Origin: Odontocerum albicorne
Lineage: Eukaryota; Arthropoda; Insecta; Trichoptera; Odontoceridae
Length of the DNA: 64,000 bases
Reading direction: 5' to 3'
NCBI GenBank assembly: GCA_949825065.1
Contig: OX463859.1
Location: 24,755,847 to 24,819,846, forward strand
How positions within the stretch are numbered: position 1 is the first letter of the stretch; each line of letters begins with the position of its first letter. The position numbers were made by a program, and so were the translations under genes. Shown here one piece after another: positions 1 through 11,254 of this stretch. The notes beneath the pieces are model-generated. The model was not told the DNA's origin, made no database searches, and saw only the letters and a list, made by a program, of their open reading frames with translations.

Positions 1-315
1 GAGATGTGGTTTTGGAGACATAAGCTGAGGATACTTTGGAGTCTCCGATGTATCCATCATCCAAAACACTTTGGATTCAGGACAGGCTGTCCACGATTTA
101 TCTTCAACGAATCCTTCAACTCTTTGGCCATTTAGTATGCAAAAGAGAAAAGTATTAGGAAAACTCGTTTTAACAGGCAGTGTGGAAGATGACCAGCAAA
201 ACACCAGAATGGGCTTATCAGATCAGGAACGCAACAGGGTGTTCTGTGAAGTCCAAAGTAGCACATCATTTGCCCCAAAACAGGGTGAAGTGAAAAATCG
301 TCGTCGAGTTGTGTA
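1..315 (+). mobile_element. RTE-type LINE, C-terminal remnant
   Basis: Across shifted frames the translation gives LRILWSL, then RLSTIYLQRILQLFGHLVCK (about 82-147), then GKLVLTGSVED followed by a degraded SDQ block. This order matches the post-reverse-transcriptase tail of RTE-like LINEs (ILRISWT, RLST..RIL.FGH, LEKLV..GKVEG, RW.DQI). Several frameshifts show it is dead. The left edge is cut by the window, so the length is unknown. The open frame at 71-316 mixes two real frames and is not itself a gene. Confidence 0.55.
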
Positions 316-612
316 GATATACTAAAGGTACCAGGATATTCAGTTATGATAAATTTACCAAGAAGAGAGCGTGATCACTATTTGACATACCTATTACTAA
401 ACTACGTTTATATAACACATCCATCTGATAGTTTTCCTTGACATCCGTCACAGTGCAGTGTTTTCAATGCATTTTATTTTCAATTATATTATTATAGCTG
501 CCCTATTGTCGTCTCCTTAGTGCCAATTGTACTCGGTAAATAATTTATGCACATAATAAGTAAGTTATCGGAAAATTATTAAATAATTTATTTAATAACG
601 CAAATCATAATA
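316..612. other. No recognised feature
   Basis: AT-rich sequence with no coherent open frame, repeat or RNA signature that I can recognise. Confidence 0.5.
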
Positions 613-1190
613 CATAGTACATGTGTCATCATCATCATTATTGTCAACCAGGGTCGATCCACTGCTGGATGAAGGTCTCCAAATAGTTAGTTTTTTGCTC
701 ATTGACTCCAAATAGTTCGTTTTTTTGCTCATTGATGCCATGTGATGCTGCCACACTTCCTAATTTCATCTATCCAGCGTACCTCCGGTCTTTTTCTGGG
801 CCTCTTTATGTCTCTTGGGTACCATTTGATAATTTCGTATGTCCATCGGGAGTCTGACATTCTGGCTACGTGTCCTGCCCATAGTCACTTCATTCTTTTG
901 CACATCTTGATAACGTATTTTACCTTTGTTATGTTGCGAATCCACGTTTATGGTCTCTTTTGGTATATTCCAACATATATCTTTCCATGCTCCTTTGTGT
1001 GGTCTGGAGGTGTTGTGTGTTCTTTGCTGTGAGCGTCCATGTCTCGCAGCCATATGTAAGTGCTAGGAGAATTCACTAGTTGAAGACCTTTCGCTTCAAG
1101 ATATTGGTAGATTACTTTTGAAGATGTTGTTCAAACGTCCAAATGAGCTCCATGCTAGTTTTTCCTTCGTGCTATTTTCTCCGATATACC
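613..1190 (-). mobile_element. RTE-like LINE 3' end with CATCAT tail
   Basis: Read on the minus strand, successive frames give NEVTMGRTRSQNVRLPMDIR and MVPKRHKEAQKKTGGTLDR. This is the region in insect RTE-type LINEs that normally reads K.KW.WAGH..R..D.RW...I..WYP followed by a GRP.RRW motif. The 3' end, with the words ccactgctggatgaaggtct and a terminal TCA/TGA microsatellite at about 627-642, is the classic end of these elements in insects. A roughly 43-bp stretch near 680-735 (ttttttgctcattga) is duplicated. Frameshifts make it a pseudogene. Confidence 0.55.
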
Positions 1191-1299
1191 ACATACAAAG
1201 GAAATAAGTTGGCCCTAATACACATATTCCTGGACATGTGTACTATGTTATATTTAAGTCGCTGAATTCCAAATGATAAATCAAATGTTAATATCGACC

Positions 1300-1645
1300 T
1301 TCGTGACGTAGTTGGTGAGACGCTTGACTTCTACTCGAGGGTTTTGGGTTGGATTTCCGATGGATCTAAAAAAATGCGGTCCCAGTCTGGTAAAAATGTT
1401 CTTCAGGTAACAATAGTCCCACGTGTCAAGTACGTTAGCACGTGCTGTGTCATTATGTGCAGTTGTGTTATCAACACGTACAATAATAATAAACCTAGAG
1501 TTCCGTGTCTACTACAGTGGTTCTAAATCTGATGACTTGATAACTGGACTCAAAGACAATAATATCATCCGGCCACACTCTTCAATGTGCTCGAATCACC
1601 GACTTGGATCTGTTGAAGTGTACAATACAAAAGTTAATTAAATAA
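1300..1645 (+). mobile_element. SINE-C copy (tRNA-headed)
   Basis: The head, about 1303-1360, has an A-box-like GTAGTTGGTGAGACGC and a B-box-like GGGTTGGATTTCC. The body reads towards ttccgtg..ctaca and ends near ttgaagtgtac, and is similar in word order to the copies at 7758, 12320, 16225 and 50935. It is degenerate, and the boundaries are approximate. Confidence 0.45.
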
Positions 1646-1682
1646 TATTTTACATACAATACCATTACACTAATTAATTGTT

Positions 1683-1930
1683 GGGGTAGACAGAGAAGAC
1701 AGTGTGCCAAACTTTCCTATTACGACATATTTGCTTAATCTTATCAAATCCATACATCTTCTGCTGCAGCTCTTTCTTTTTTGCCTACTCCTTACTTTTC
1801 CTCCTTCTTTCAAAAATTCATTCACTTGTTCCAACCACACTTTCTCGGTCGTCCTCTATAAAGAATTTCATACATGCTTAGATTATAATTTTGTTCATTC
1901 AGTCTTTCGTCACCCATTTGTTCAACAGGT
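1683..1930 (-). mobile_element. LINE-A 3' fragment
   Basis: The minus strand carries the degraded LINE-A C-terminal order: a GRP(R/K)K-like block, W.Q.N..L..., the 'RNRR.C..RCMDV' zone and a 'SAYP'-like end near the plus-strand word gggtagacagagaag. It is aligned by eye with the better copy at 47840-48440. It has no open frame. Confidence 0.55.
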
Positions 1931-2421
1931 TCAAACTACTTAAATATTGTTTTATATTCTTTAATAATGAAGGTTAATATTTCGTTTGAAAAAAATTTCA
2001 AGTATATAAAATACAATACAACAATAAAAAACACAGAGTTTAGTAAAATTGATAAATAAAAAAAATATAAAAAAAAATATAAAAAATTTTTTCATTCAGT
2101 TTTACATCCATAAATATTAATTTAGTCGCTAACGCATTAATCAGTGGCGCAACATAAATTGTTTACTTACAATAACTCGAAATAATAATTTATCAGTTCA
2201 TATAACACCCTAATGTATTCTTTGTATGCGTTGCCTCAGAAGTGCATTAAATTCTGGCAACCAGCTCAGAAGCATAGCAATATCTTGGCAGTTCAAAAAG
2301 GATCAGATATGCATTATTATATTGTACTTGGAATTATTTTAAACCTCTGAAAGTGTTATTTGCACAAAACTCGCCTGAGTACAATGATATGCAAATATGA
2401 TTCAAATAATGGCTTTTCTAT
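1931..2421. other. No recognised feature
   Basis: Very AT-rich, with poly-A/T runs around 2040-2095. Nothing coding or repeat-like was recognised. Confidence 0.5.
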
Positions 2422-3091
2422 TTAACCCTTTAAATGCCGGAAGGCACGAAGGAATTAGTATGGCTGATCCCGGAGGGTCGTGAATTTTTTTGCAAAAATA
2501 AAACCTAATAGAATTATCTTTTTTGTATATATATTATATATTCAAAGGATATTATGAAGACTTACCAAATATGTACAATATGTGTCGTTGTTTTTCGTTC
2601 ACTCAGAAAAACACAACTAAAACTTTAACAAAATGTCAGGGATGTCGCAGCTTATCACAGAAAATATGACAACATACGTTAATAAAATATTTGATAGAAT
2701 TAAAAGTATATGAAACACGAAAATATGAATTATTTTAATAACGCACGGAAAGTAAATAATGGAACTATAAAATCATTTCAAATTTCAACGGTTAAATACA
2801 TTAAGTAAAACGCAAAACTGACAACCCTGTATTAGACACATGTCGACTGTCATGCAAAGCTTTTAGGCAAATCTGTAAATTCGATAATATCAGTAAACTG
2901 TAATATTATAGTATTTATTCATCATCTCAATAGATGTATCTATATGTTCCATATTTTAGATTATTCAAATTAGTCATTGTCTAGAAACAGGCATAAATTT
3001 GAGTGATTTAACTCGCTAATTTTGTATGGCCGGTCCCACGGGCATGGCAACAGAGAGCGAGTTAACACGCTTAAGGCACCTTACCGGTTAA
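2422..3091. mobile_element. Candidate piggyBac-like TTAA element
   Basis: TTAA followed by CCCTTTAAATGCCGG at the left, and a reverse-complement right end that reads TTAACCGGTAAGGTGCC, form imperfect inverted ends, matching at TTAACC..T.A..TGCC. Inside the two ends are related words, tatggctgatccc (2459) and tatggccggtccc (3026). No transposase frame is present, so if real it is a non-autonomous copy. The match is weak and the right boundary could be the earlier gttaac at 3053. Confidence 0.3.
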
Positions 3092-3949
3092 TTTAGTTAA
3101 TACAAAACTGATGATCACGGAGCTAGTTGAGAGAAGGCGAGCAAGATAAAGGTGTGTAAGAGATGGAGATAAATAAAGGAGTTAAATAATCTTCTTTAAG
3201 CGCTTCATAGAGCATATCCCAGGACCTAGAGAGATGGAAACGTTGACCATGACACTCAGCATTAAGCACGTGATGAAGAAAAATAAGAAGAGATAATATA
3301 ATACAAATCTGTTATTCTTTAAAGTTTTATATACAATTTATTGAATTAAGATAGATTAATACAAATAACTTATAAAATGGTAAGTACGACATATCGTTAT
3401 TGATTATGGATTTTGTTCAAACATGTTAAGATAAAATTTACATCTTAGTTTATCTATTAATTCTTAACAAATAAATTGAATATTGGGTAATAGATATACC
3501 TACAGAAGTTATGAATATTTTCCAAAATAGTTTTACTACCTATATAAGTTCTCTAAGGGAGAGTTTTATTTATTTATTAATTATATCAACGGTAAAATGT
3601 ACCTTATAACAATATTTAATAAAAAAATGACAGTGTTTTCATCATTACGAAAAACAAATATTAAAAAAAAAAAATAATTTAAAACATGCTGAAATAATTC
3701 AAACATCATATAAGAATGTATGTACACACGTCAAAACTCTGAAAAATACAATAGTTTTACAATATACACAGATTTTAATACGAAACGCGATCTTCTCAAG
3801 ACAGGCAGTCCTCGTCGCACCACACCGACCATCACTTGAAATTTATCTTGAATGAAAAGTACAGTTAAAATAGAAATAATTGAAATATTTATAGTTTAAG
3901 CGAAATTAACAGCCAATATGGACCACATCACAAGATGCTAAAATATTAT
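3092..3949. other. No recognised feature
   Basis: AT-rich DNA without a convincing open frame. A short A-rich tract sits at 3661-3676. Confidence 0.5.
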
Positions 3950-4030
3950 TTTAAGTTAAAGCATTAACACTGTGGAAGTTTCAAGACATCGTGATTTGTT
4001 TAGTTTAACACTGTTTATTGAACAACAAAT
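3950..4030 (+). repeat. Outer arm of foldback family
   Basis: Contains ttaaagcattaacactgtgg, then a diverged 'tttaaagacattgtaatttg' zone and aacactgtttatt. This is the outer arm seen in full at 13394, 20858, 57940 and 59720. Only one arm is present here, with no core, so it is a broken copy. Confidence 0.5.
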
Positions 4031-4431
4031 TACAGATGTTAAAATATAAAAAGAAATTAGAAGCGAGCGAAAAAGAAACTAAAAACAAGGGGAGAAAAAA
4101 GTTTAATGCTACGACGAAACAATGCATCCAGCTTCAATTTTTTGTATATTCGAACCATAAATCCTGCACCATGGTGTGAATCATATGGATTTTCCCCTAA
4201 AATTTCCCTTATTTATATATATTGAGTTTTTGTGTACGTTGACTTTTTAGTGGAATAAGGCCCTAGGTCTCCTGAGCCATGTCCTTTTGTGTTCTTGAAT
4301 GTGTGTTTGTAGGTATGTACTATATGTTACTTCTCTCTTATTGTTATTTGTATGACTCAGGTAATTATTTATTCTTTTTATAACATCTAATACTTTTAAC
4401 TCACTTTTAAAAAAAAATTATTTATGTTTTT
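4031..4431. other. No recognised feature
   Basis: No gene or family-level repeat recognised. A run of seven to nine A/T bases precedes the next SINE. Confidence 0.45.
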
Positions 4432-4598
4432 CTTTTTTAAAAGAATAGATATGACCGAAGTCATAGACATCCTTATGCCATCGAACACTAGGTGGAAAAA
4501 GTGCCTGTGTCGTTTGAGGAGAGAAGCACAGCGCGGGGTTCGAACCGACGACCTTTCGCACGGAAGTCCAGTGCGTTACTGCGCGACCATGCACCTCA
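4432..4598 (-). mobile_element. SINE-A, 5' part
   Basis: On the minus strand it begins GAGGTGCATGGTCGCGCAGT. It has an A box like TGGTCGCGCAGTAACGC and a perfect B box GGTTCGAACCCCGC about 45 bp on, which is the internal RNA polymerase III promoter of a tRNA-derived SINE. The body word ttcggtcatatctattc is shared with the copy at 60233-60622. The 3' half is missing. The open frame at 4424-4639 overlaps this element and is not a gene. Confidence 0.75.
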
Positions 4599-4779
4599 TT
4601 TCACTAGTACTTTGTATTAAGATTTACATGTTTAAATAGTTAAGATCGGCCGTACATTGTACAAAGAAATACATTTAATTTGGTTAAAATTATCCCTTAA
4701 TTGTTTGTGTTCATATTCTGTTTGTAAATTAATAACTTAAATAAAAAGTTTTTGTATAATATTACAATATATTAACTGC

Positions 4780-5010
4780 ACTTTCGTTGTATGCAGTACA
4801 ACCTAGTTGTCTTATTGCCATATCTTCCAACCAACCAGAAATATGTTAAAGAGGCCTTAAGTGAAAACTAGACTGAAGTCCGTTTTAAAAAAAATTGGGT
4901 TCCAACGGGAATCAAACCCGGAACCTCCGGATTGGGAGATAACATAACTTCCAGGTTGGATTAGAGATAAGATACGTAAAATGGGAGATGGAGAAGGCCA
5001 CGGAGGAAGT
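4780..5010 (-). mobile_element. SINE-B copy with an insertion in the head
   Basis: The plus strand reads from the 3' end: cactttcgttgtatgcagta, the tail shared with LINE-B (cttattgccatatcttcc), ccaaccagaaatatgtt, the body, then the B-box complement ggaatcaaacccgg and the head ending ggccacggagg. About 45 unrelated bases (around 4945-4990) interrupt the head between anticodon-like stem and A box. It follows the layout of the intact copies at 51703 and 52308. Confidence 0.7.
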
Positions 5011-5129
5011 TTTCTATTGTATTGTATTATACTTTCTTTGTGAATAATATAACTAGTTGGGGTTTTGGTTTCATCACCCTTTTATAAATAATTTAAAGAG
5101 GTCTGAAGAGTAAGTATGAGTTGAATAAT

Positions 5130-5217
5130 TTTTTTAAATTTGGGTTCCAACGAGATTTATATCCGCAATCCCCGTGTCGAAAGACAAGCGTGTTACCGAC
5201 TAGAGCACGGCGACCAG
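5130..5217 (-). mobile_element. SINE-B head fragment
   Basis: It has gggttccaacgagatttata, cgcaatcccc, gaaagacaagcgtgttaccg and actagagcacggcgacc, which is the reverse of a tRNA-like SINE-B head. The 3' tail is absent. Confidence 0.55.
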
Positions 5218-6199
5218 AGGCGGGTTTTTAATACCTTCATATTAAACTATAGAAAAATGTGGACTTCAACAAACAGTCTTGCATGCAGATCAAACTTTTC
5301 ACTATTAAAATAACAGATTGAATTTTTTTCTATTTCGGTGAATTACATCATTTAATTTTTTTTATTGTTTCTTTATATAAGGCCCCCCAGTAAATCGTTA
5401 TTGTAAAATACTGCAATAAATATTTTAGTCATGAGAGATAACCCTTCAGACCTGGATAATATAGCAATAAAATTTAACCTTTGCGACTCTAAAAAAAATA
5501 TTATTCACTGATTAAGGTTTGGTGTAATATTATCGGTAGACCATGTCATCATTTTATAGCTTTGATACGTATGGAAATACTCGTAGTGAACGATTTGAGA
5601 TTTTTTTTTTAACATATTTATTATTTTTTGGTGTTTGTTATTATTTTTTATGAATCTTATAATATAGTATATGTGTTATATCTGCGGCTCTTCTTAGACC
5701 TTACATGTTGTGAACTTGTATTACTTCTAAGGTCCAAATAGTTTAAAAGTAAAGAACAAGTCAGAGCGTGTATGGACAGGTTCTGTTGTTTCGTCATATT
5801 TTCAATTTTTAAAATTGACATCGCACGGTTATCAAGTTTCTTCCAAAACAAGGGAAATGCCTGACAGGAACTAAACAACGTTTCGATACTGTCTACGGAG
5901 ATGATTTTGATATACATAATTAAAACGTCGTCCAATTTTTCCTGGATTATTCTTTATTTTGAAAGAAAGATGATAACCGAGTGATGTTGTTTTTTACATT
6001 TCAGAATATAACGAAACAACACGCCTTAAGTCGATGTTTGGTGAAATATTGCTTGGGTAGGGGTATACAATTTCAACTGTAACATCAGAGTTGTATTTAG
6101 TGGTACAACCTACATCAAAATATACATACTTGAAAATATACATAATGAACATGCATTTGTATCCCTAATACTAACGCATGTTCTTTTTTCAAGTATTAT
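5218..6199. other. No recognised feature
   Basis: The longest frame, a 92-codon minus-strand frame at 5657-5935, has no motif or biased composition, so I treat it as chance. The rest is AT-rich with poly-T at 5601-5610. Confidence 0.5.
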
Positions 6200-6420
6200 T
6201 TTTAATGATAATAAATATAAATTTATTGATAGCAATAAATTATGTGTATATATATCCTGAAATACATAAATATAATGTCGAAGCAAATACATTTAAGATA
6301 TAGAACTATCAAAATGTCTGTGCCCATCTCGTAACGTCCCCCCAGTTGAGATACCCTCCACCCCTCTCCGCAATAGAGGGCGAGTCCGGCCGTTAAAATA
6401 TCAAATGTTTATCAGCCCAA
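6200..6420 (-). repeat. Interspersed repeat D, copy 1
   Basis: Shares with 58755-58990 the ordered words atttattgatagcaa, the purine-poor block cccccc..agttgagata / ggccaagata, agggcgag, and atgttt.tcagccca. On the minus strand it ends in a ttgctatcaataaat-like tail, as expected for a LINE 3' UTR. I cannot tie it to a reverse transcriptase. Confidence 0.45.
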
Positions 6421-6804
6421 ACCTTTTGTATATGAGTCATGCCAATGTTGTTATGTGTTTGTTTAACGCAACAAGTGCTCGGCTGAATACTAAATTAAAT
6501 CAATTGTGTGTAAGCCTGAAATTTCGAAAGCAAAAGCAATTGATGTTGGATGTATTCAAACTATCAATAAAATATACCTCAATTTTTTTGAGATATTTCA
6601 AGGTTTGTTTGTTATTTCAGAGTTTATTTTCTGTTCTAGCTGAAATCAATTTTATGCCATATAACAACGAACGAAGTTTTAAAATTTTGTTTCAAATATG
6701 ATCTCAAAACAAACAATATTATAATTTTATTTAGTTTCTGTTTTCTGTAAAGCGGCGGCCATTAAAATAAGTAAATAAATTAAGGTTGATTATTAAATAT
6801 TTAT
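6421..6804. other. No recognised feature
   Basis: A 98-codon frame at 6405-6701 has no recognisable domain and the base composition of its surroundings. I do not call a gene. Confidence 0.45.
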
Positions 6805-7515
6805 GGTGATGTAAACATAAGTCATGGTGATAGAAAAGTTTGAAAGGAAATGTTTATGTAATATATGGGTGAGTTATGAAAGATTATAACAATGTGAGTA
6901 ATTACTTGTTTAATTTAGGTACCATTTTCTCAGATGACGAAAGAGTTACGAGGGATATTGGATGGCGTGAAGCAATAAGAAACAAAGTCAATGAGGTACT
7001 AGAAGATAAATACTTAAACCGGTCAGTGTCTGCTAAGATGATGTTCCGCGACAGTATTTTAATACCAACTTTGACGTGTGGGAGTGAAATGTGGACGTAA
7101 AACAATACTGAAAAGAGTCGAATAAATGTTGTAGAAATGCTTGCACTTAGAAGAACATATGGAGTGACATTGTCTGATAGGATACGGAATTATTTTATTA
7201 CGAATGACCGTGAACTTAAGGCTGACTTGTTCAGCAAGATGATGAAGAGGACTCAGAGATGTTATGGGGACGTGGAACGAAAGATTAGCAAATACTAATA
7301 TAACGAATATTCATTGTAACTGTGAGGCGTGGAAGACCAAGGAAAGTATAGTTAGATCAATTGTATAATATTTTGAAAGAAGTTAATGTAAAAAGTTAGA
7401 AAAGTCGCAGGAGCTGTGTGATAAGGAATGTGATGAATGAGAGGCAAAATAAGTGTTTAGCGATAGAAATGTTTGGCGTTATCTCCTTTCTGCCTATCTC
7501 GATAAGGAGACGGCG
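6805..7515 (+). mobile_element. LINE-A, reverse transcriptase thumb to 3' end
   Basis: A non-LTR retrotransposon remnant. In order across frames: a KSKVMV-like block at about 6815, the 'FVYLGS' equivalent F.YHF at about 6917, WREAIRNKVNEVLEDKYLNR, then ILIPTLTCGSEMW (7057-7098). Next come INVVEMLALRRTYGVTLSD and ELKADLFSKMMKRTQRCYGD, and the GRPRK/CMRR zone, ending with a tail near ggcgtgatagtaacatttat. Known families in arthropods keep exactly this series (YGSETW, MR.LR...GV, WFGH.ERM). Stops and frameshifts make it inactive. It is the longest plus-strand copy here. Confidence 0.8.
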
Positions 7516-7757
7516 TGATAGTAACATTTATGTGTATATATTACATTTTCATATTCCAAGTGTTCCCTAATAAACTCGGCACTTGTTACTCTTCTAAGGT
7601 GTTTTCTTATGCTAGTGTAGTGGCGAGAAGAGTCCATCGTGTATAATAGTAGAGAACAGCCAAGCAATATTTTTTTAATTGCGTTACATTGGCTGTGTAT
7701 AGCACTTGGCCGAGTACTCGCCACGTGTAAACAAAGTATTATTTCCGGTGAATAGAT
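7516..7757. other. Unassigned spacer with a SINE-C-like word
   Basis: Contains cgagtactcgccacgtg (7712), a word also seen next to SINE-C at 13945, but too short to assign. Confidence 0.35.
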
Positions 7758-8075
7758 GACAACCTCCATGGTCTAGATGGCAAGATTTTGAACGTTTTCT
7801 CAAAGGTTTTGTGTTCGATTTATGAAGATAGCCGAAAATAAAAAAAAGAGGTTAATTTTGCTAAACAAAAGTTCACCTGTAACAATACCCGCATTCATTA
7901 GACGTGTGTGTATGTTTTCGTCTCTTATCGTGTGGTAGAATTGCCAATACTAGCGATGATGTTCCTTTTCAAGTGATTGTAAAATTCGAGCCTTGATTGA
8001 TGGGACCAAAGACATTGTTGTCTTCCGGCTAGACTCTTCAATACATCTAACGTCAGTTTGAATTATTGAAGTATA
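7758..8075 (+). mobile_element. SINE-C copy
   Basis: The head has cctccatggtctagatggca and a degraded B box (tgtgttcgattt). The body runs through gttttcgtctcttatcg, a 'gattgatgggaccaaagaca' block and actcttcaatacat to gaagtatacc. The order parallels 1300-1645 and the minus-strand copies. Confidence 0.45.
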
Positions 8076-8399
8076 CCGTGCGAATGAATGGTGAGTTGAT
8101 GGATTCTAACCCATTGGATGACAATATTAATAAACTAGTGTCCTACAAATTATCTAAGGTAAAAAGACTTTGTAATTTTATTATCTTTAGCACCTAAATG
8201 CAACGTGGATATTGATCTCTTTCAAAGTTTTCTCCCTGCCGATTTTAGTCGAGCATCTCATCGGCAGTCCCGTATTAGAAGTGCTGATATATTTGTGAAA
8301 ATGTAATTCTTTAATTACCGTCTTGGTCTTGACAACAACGTGTCGTCCTTTAGAATTGCTGTTACGGAGGAGATTTGAGAGGCAAGACTGTCATTCAAT
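8076..8399. other. No recognised feature
   Basis: AT-rich DNA with no feature I can name. Confidence 0.45.
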
Positions 8400-8485
8400 G
8401 TGCATGTTTATTTATTTCGGATACCGAACCCAAAACCCTCGGGTGGAATTCCAGCGCCTTACCACAAAGGCAATACAAGTTTTCT
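8400..8485 (-). mobile_element. tRNA-like SINE head fragment
   Basis: The minus strand reads GGTAAGGCGCTGGAATTCC and, about 20 bases on, a B-box-like GGGTTCGGTATCC. This spacing and wording match SINE heads elsewhere in the window, but no body is clear. Confidence 0.4.
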
Positions 8486-9423
8486 TTGTTATAATAACTT
8501 ACTTTGATTCGGTTCAAGATGCCAGTCTTCATTAAATGATTAAGCAAAGTTATTGTGTAACGTTTCTGTATGGTAAAGTAATTCAATAAGAACCTTACAA
8601 TATGAAGTATTGGATAAACAGTTAACCAACTCAGGACGGGAGTCATACAAAGCTGCAACCTCATGTATATATGAAAGCTTTCAATACCACATAATATGTT
8701 GTGTAATTTCGTATTGTCTAGATTATGACTTTAATTCTACGGGCTAAGCAGGAAGATTGCTATCCAAAATGATACACACACCCACGGAATATTACAATGA
8801 AAAGGCTTCATTATTATTGTATTATTTTGAAAAGCCTTTTTCGCTATAAACAATGCGTACTAGCCTTATCACTCTTTTCAGGTTTCGATGGTTGAGTATT
8901 TGGATTAATTGTTATTTTCGTATAACAAAATGACGCAGCTTTGTTAATAATAAAATAAAGTTGTGACATGAAAGATATGTTTTGATAAATCAACAATGTG
9001 TGACAATTTTATTTATGAATTTAAATAAAAAACGTACACCACTTAAGTAGTCATAATAAAAGCAAAAGTAAAATATCAATTTCTTCAAAAAACAACAATA
9101 TTATTTAAAATAAATCTACTTAACTAATCTAATTTACTTAATAAATATTACTTAACTAATCTTATTTATATATGATAATTTATAAACTTACTTAATCTTA
9201 TTTTCCTACATATCATTTTATTTTTATTTTTTAAAGCCTTAATATATGATTTCTTAGAAATAATTAACATCTACATAATACTTATAACTAGACAACAATT
9301 CTGACAACTAAATTATTTAGCAAGAACAAGTCCACTTGTTCAGGCTACTTGTATTCCATCACGTTCACTCAGACCTTGGTCGTCCCAGCTAATACTTTAG
9401 GTGGACTAGTCAGGCAAAAATGC
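8486..9423. other. No recognised feature
   Basis: AT-rich. The zone 9100-9200 has loose repeats of cttacttaa/acttaatc words. No gene seen. Confidence 0.45.
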
Positions 9424-9631
9424 CGTTGAAATGCGTTTACTGAAAGAAACACATGGGGGTGAAAATATTTTACAAAAGAGGGATTGAACTGTTAAGAGGT
9501 CAATTCGAACTTAAGGCTGATGTGTCGAGTACTATGAAAAAGGGCTCTCTGAAATGGTTTTTATAAATTAAGAAAGACTAACAAAACAAATATATTATAT
9601 ATAGTGCAATTGTGAGTAGAAGACTTATAGA
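9424..9631 (+). mobile_element. LINE-A, left half of a split copy
   Basis: Gives VEMRLLKETHG, then ELKADVSSTMKKGSLKWF, the LINE-A MR.LR and WFGH region. It stops abruptly at a SINE-A and resumes at 9974, so this is one LINE-A copy cut by a later insertion. Confidence 0.7.
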
Positions 9632-9973
9632 GGTGCATGATCGCGTGGCAAAGCACTGGAATTCAGTGCAGAAGGTCGTCAGTTCAAAACCACTCCCCTC
9701 GAATAATACAGGTATTTTTTCCGCCAAGTATTCCGGAGTAAAAGAATACCTATGACTTCAGTACAATCTATTATCTCAAAAAGAGGAAAACAATATGTTA
9801 GTGTGCCATCTGACATAGTTCAGCGTTATGGCTGGTGAGTTTGCTGGTGTGCAACGACTCAGTCACTTAAAAAAAACTCCACGGCACAGCTTCGCTTTCC
9901 AATTGAATTGACTTAGGAATGACGAGAGTATCCTGGACCTCGAGGCCCAGCAACCGACGACGAAAAAGCACGG
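9632..9973 (+). mobile_element. SINE-A, near full length, inside LINE-A
   Basis: Starts ggtgcatgatcgcgtggcaa with A box TGATCGCGTGGCAAAG and a weak B box (agttcaaaacc). The body has ctatgacttcagtacaatct, and the 3' half carries ggtgagtttgctggtgtgca, ccacggca and ctcgaggcccagcaac, ending in A-rich gacgacgaaaaagc. It matches 60233-60622. The flanks gtagaagac and gtagaggaagac may be a blurred target-site duplication. Confidence 0.75.
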
Positions 9974-10172
9974 TAGAGGAAGACAAAGGAAAGTAGGTTT
10001 GAAGCAAGTGGTTTTAAATAAAGGAAATATAGGGAGTCAGAGAAATCATAGGGAGTGTATGAATATAGAAGAAGCGAAATATTAGTGCTAAGACAGGCAA
10101 TTCTGGTGCTATGTCCTATCTGCCTACTCCGATGGGAAAAAAGTGTGATGGCGTATATGTATGAATACATAT
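9974..10172 (+). mobile_element. LINE-A, right half of the split copy
   Basis: Resumes exactly where 9424-9631 stops: the GRP.K zone (gaggaagacaaaggaaag), 'aaggaaatatagggagtcag', 'tgaatatagaagaagcgaa', then the SAYP-equivalent end and tggcgtatatgtatg. All reading frames are broken. Confidence 0.7.
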
Positions 10173-10299
10173 TTTACTTTCCATGTTGTAAAAAAGTAAA
10201 ACTGGGAATATTTAACAATTTTTCATTAATTAATCCATTTTTTCTATTTTGACTTCTTAAATATAAGGTAGGAGTTGTATAACTTCATGGTTAGCCTTA

Positions 10300-10346
10300 T
10301 GACGCCGACGTTTCGAAAACTTTGCAGTTTTCATTTTCAGGGCTGG
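10300..10346 (-). ncRNA. Hammerhead-like core motif (candidate)
   Basis: Minus strand: CTGAAAATG, a stem AAAACT/AAGTTTT around a short loop, then CGAAACGTCGG. The order CTGA.nATG-stem-CGAAAC is the layout of the small hammerhead-type motifs known from Penelope-like retroelements. The strict CUGANGA core is not met here (CTGAAAA), so this copy is probably inactive. Confidence 0.35.
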
Positions 10347-11254
10347 TTCATAGTCAACCATGAACAAGTCTTTAAGATAAAAACTGCAACATTTTCGAAA
10401 TTTCGACATCATAAATTAAACCACGCGGATAAATACTCCGAAAAACTTTATCCAAGACATATGAAGGATCGCAAAAGCCTCAAAACATATATAATAGGTA
10501 ATAATTGTTTTTTTTTTCATTTCAGGTAATACCTTAAATCAGCTGATTAACCAAATTGGAGTTTATATATATATCTGCACCACACACCAAAAGGTAAACT
10601 TTATATACCGAATGAATTAATTAGACTCCATTACCCGTTATTAATATAATATAAGGCATAATACGAAGTGGATGATCAGGGTACTTGAAGTTGGTGCCAC
10701 CGCAGATAACCATGTAAGCCTTTTGTGATAGACATATCCTGTTGCATAAAGAGGAAGGAGCTTTAGAAGTTGCAGCTTGTCTACGTCCTTTTTCTCAATT
10801 GGGACCTTGATAACTAGCAAAAGTTCTACGCTATTTGGTTATACATATATGCTGCTGTTTGCTTCCAATTGTACAGAGAATCAATGTTCATATTGTCTCA
10901 TGCAGTACATCCTTATATATTTTCATTAACTTATCATAAACTTATCATAAACTAAGAATATTTGAAATTTTTTCACATTTCTCTTTTATCGTAAACTTCC
11001 CTTTTCCATAATATTGTGGATTACGTGAGAATTTTTGTATCTTCAAATCAGTGAATGGTTTTCGTAGGTTGAATTTTTTTGATTGAAATATTTTTTCTTT
11101 GTGTAATGTGATTTGTTTTTATTTTGTGAAACATATTTGCCTATTTATTATATCTACTGTTTAGAAATTTTGAATAAATTGTAACATTTTAAGATGATAT
11201 TTTAAGAATAGATTTTAGGCTGTGTCCGCTAAGGGGTTTTAATTAAGTTATGCG
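10347..11254. other. No recognised feature
   Basis: It includes an 84-codon frame at 10275-10529 without motifs. The stretch 10900-11220 is T-rich. Confidence 0.45.

Noticed and set aside
4424..4639. 71-codon frame
   Set aside because: Overlaps SINE-A; its codons are the reverse of the Pol III promoter region.
5657..5935. Minus-strand 92-codon gene
   Set aside because: No motif, no splice or promoter context, composition as in flanking noncoding DNA.
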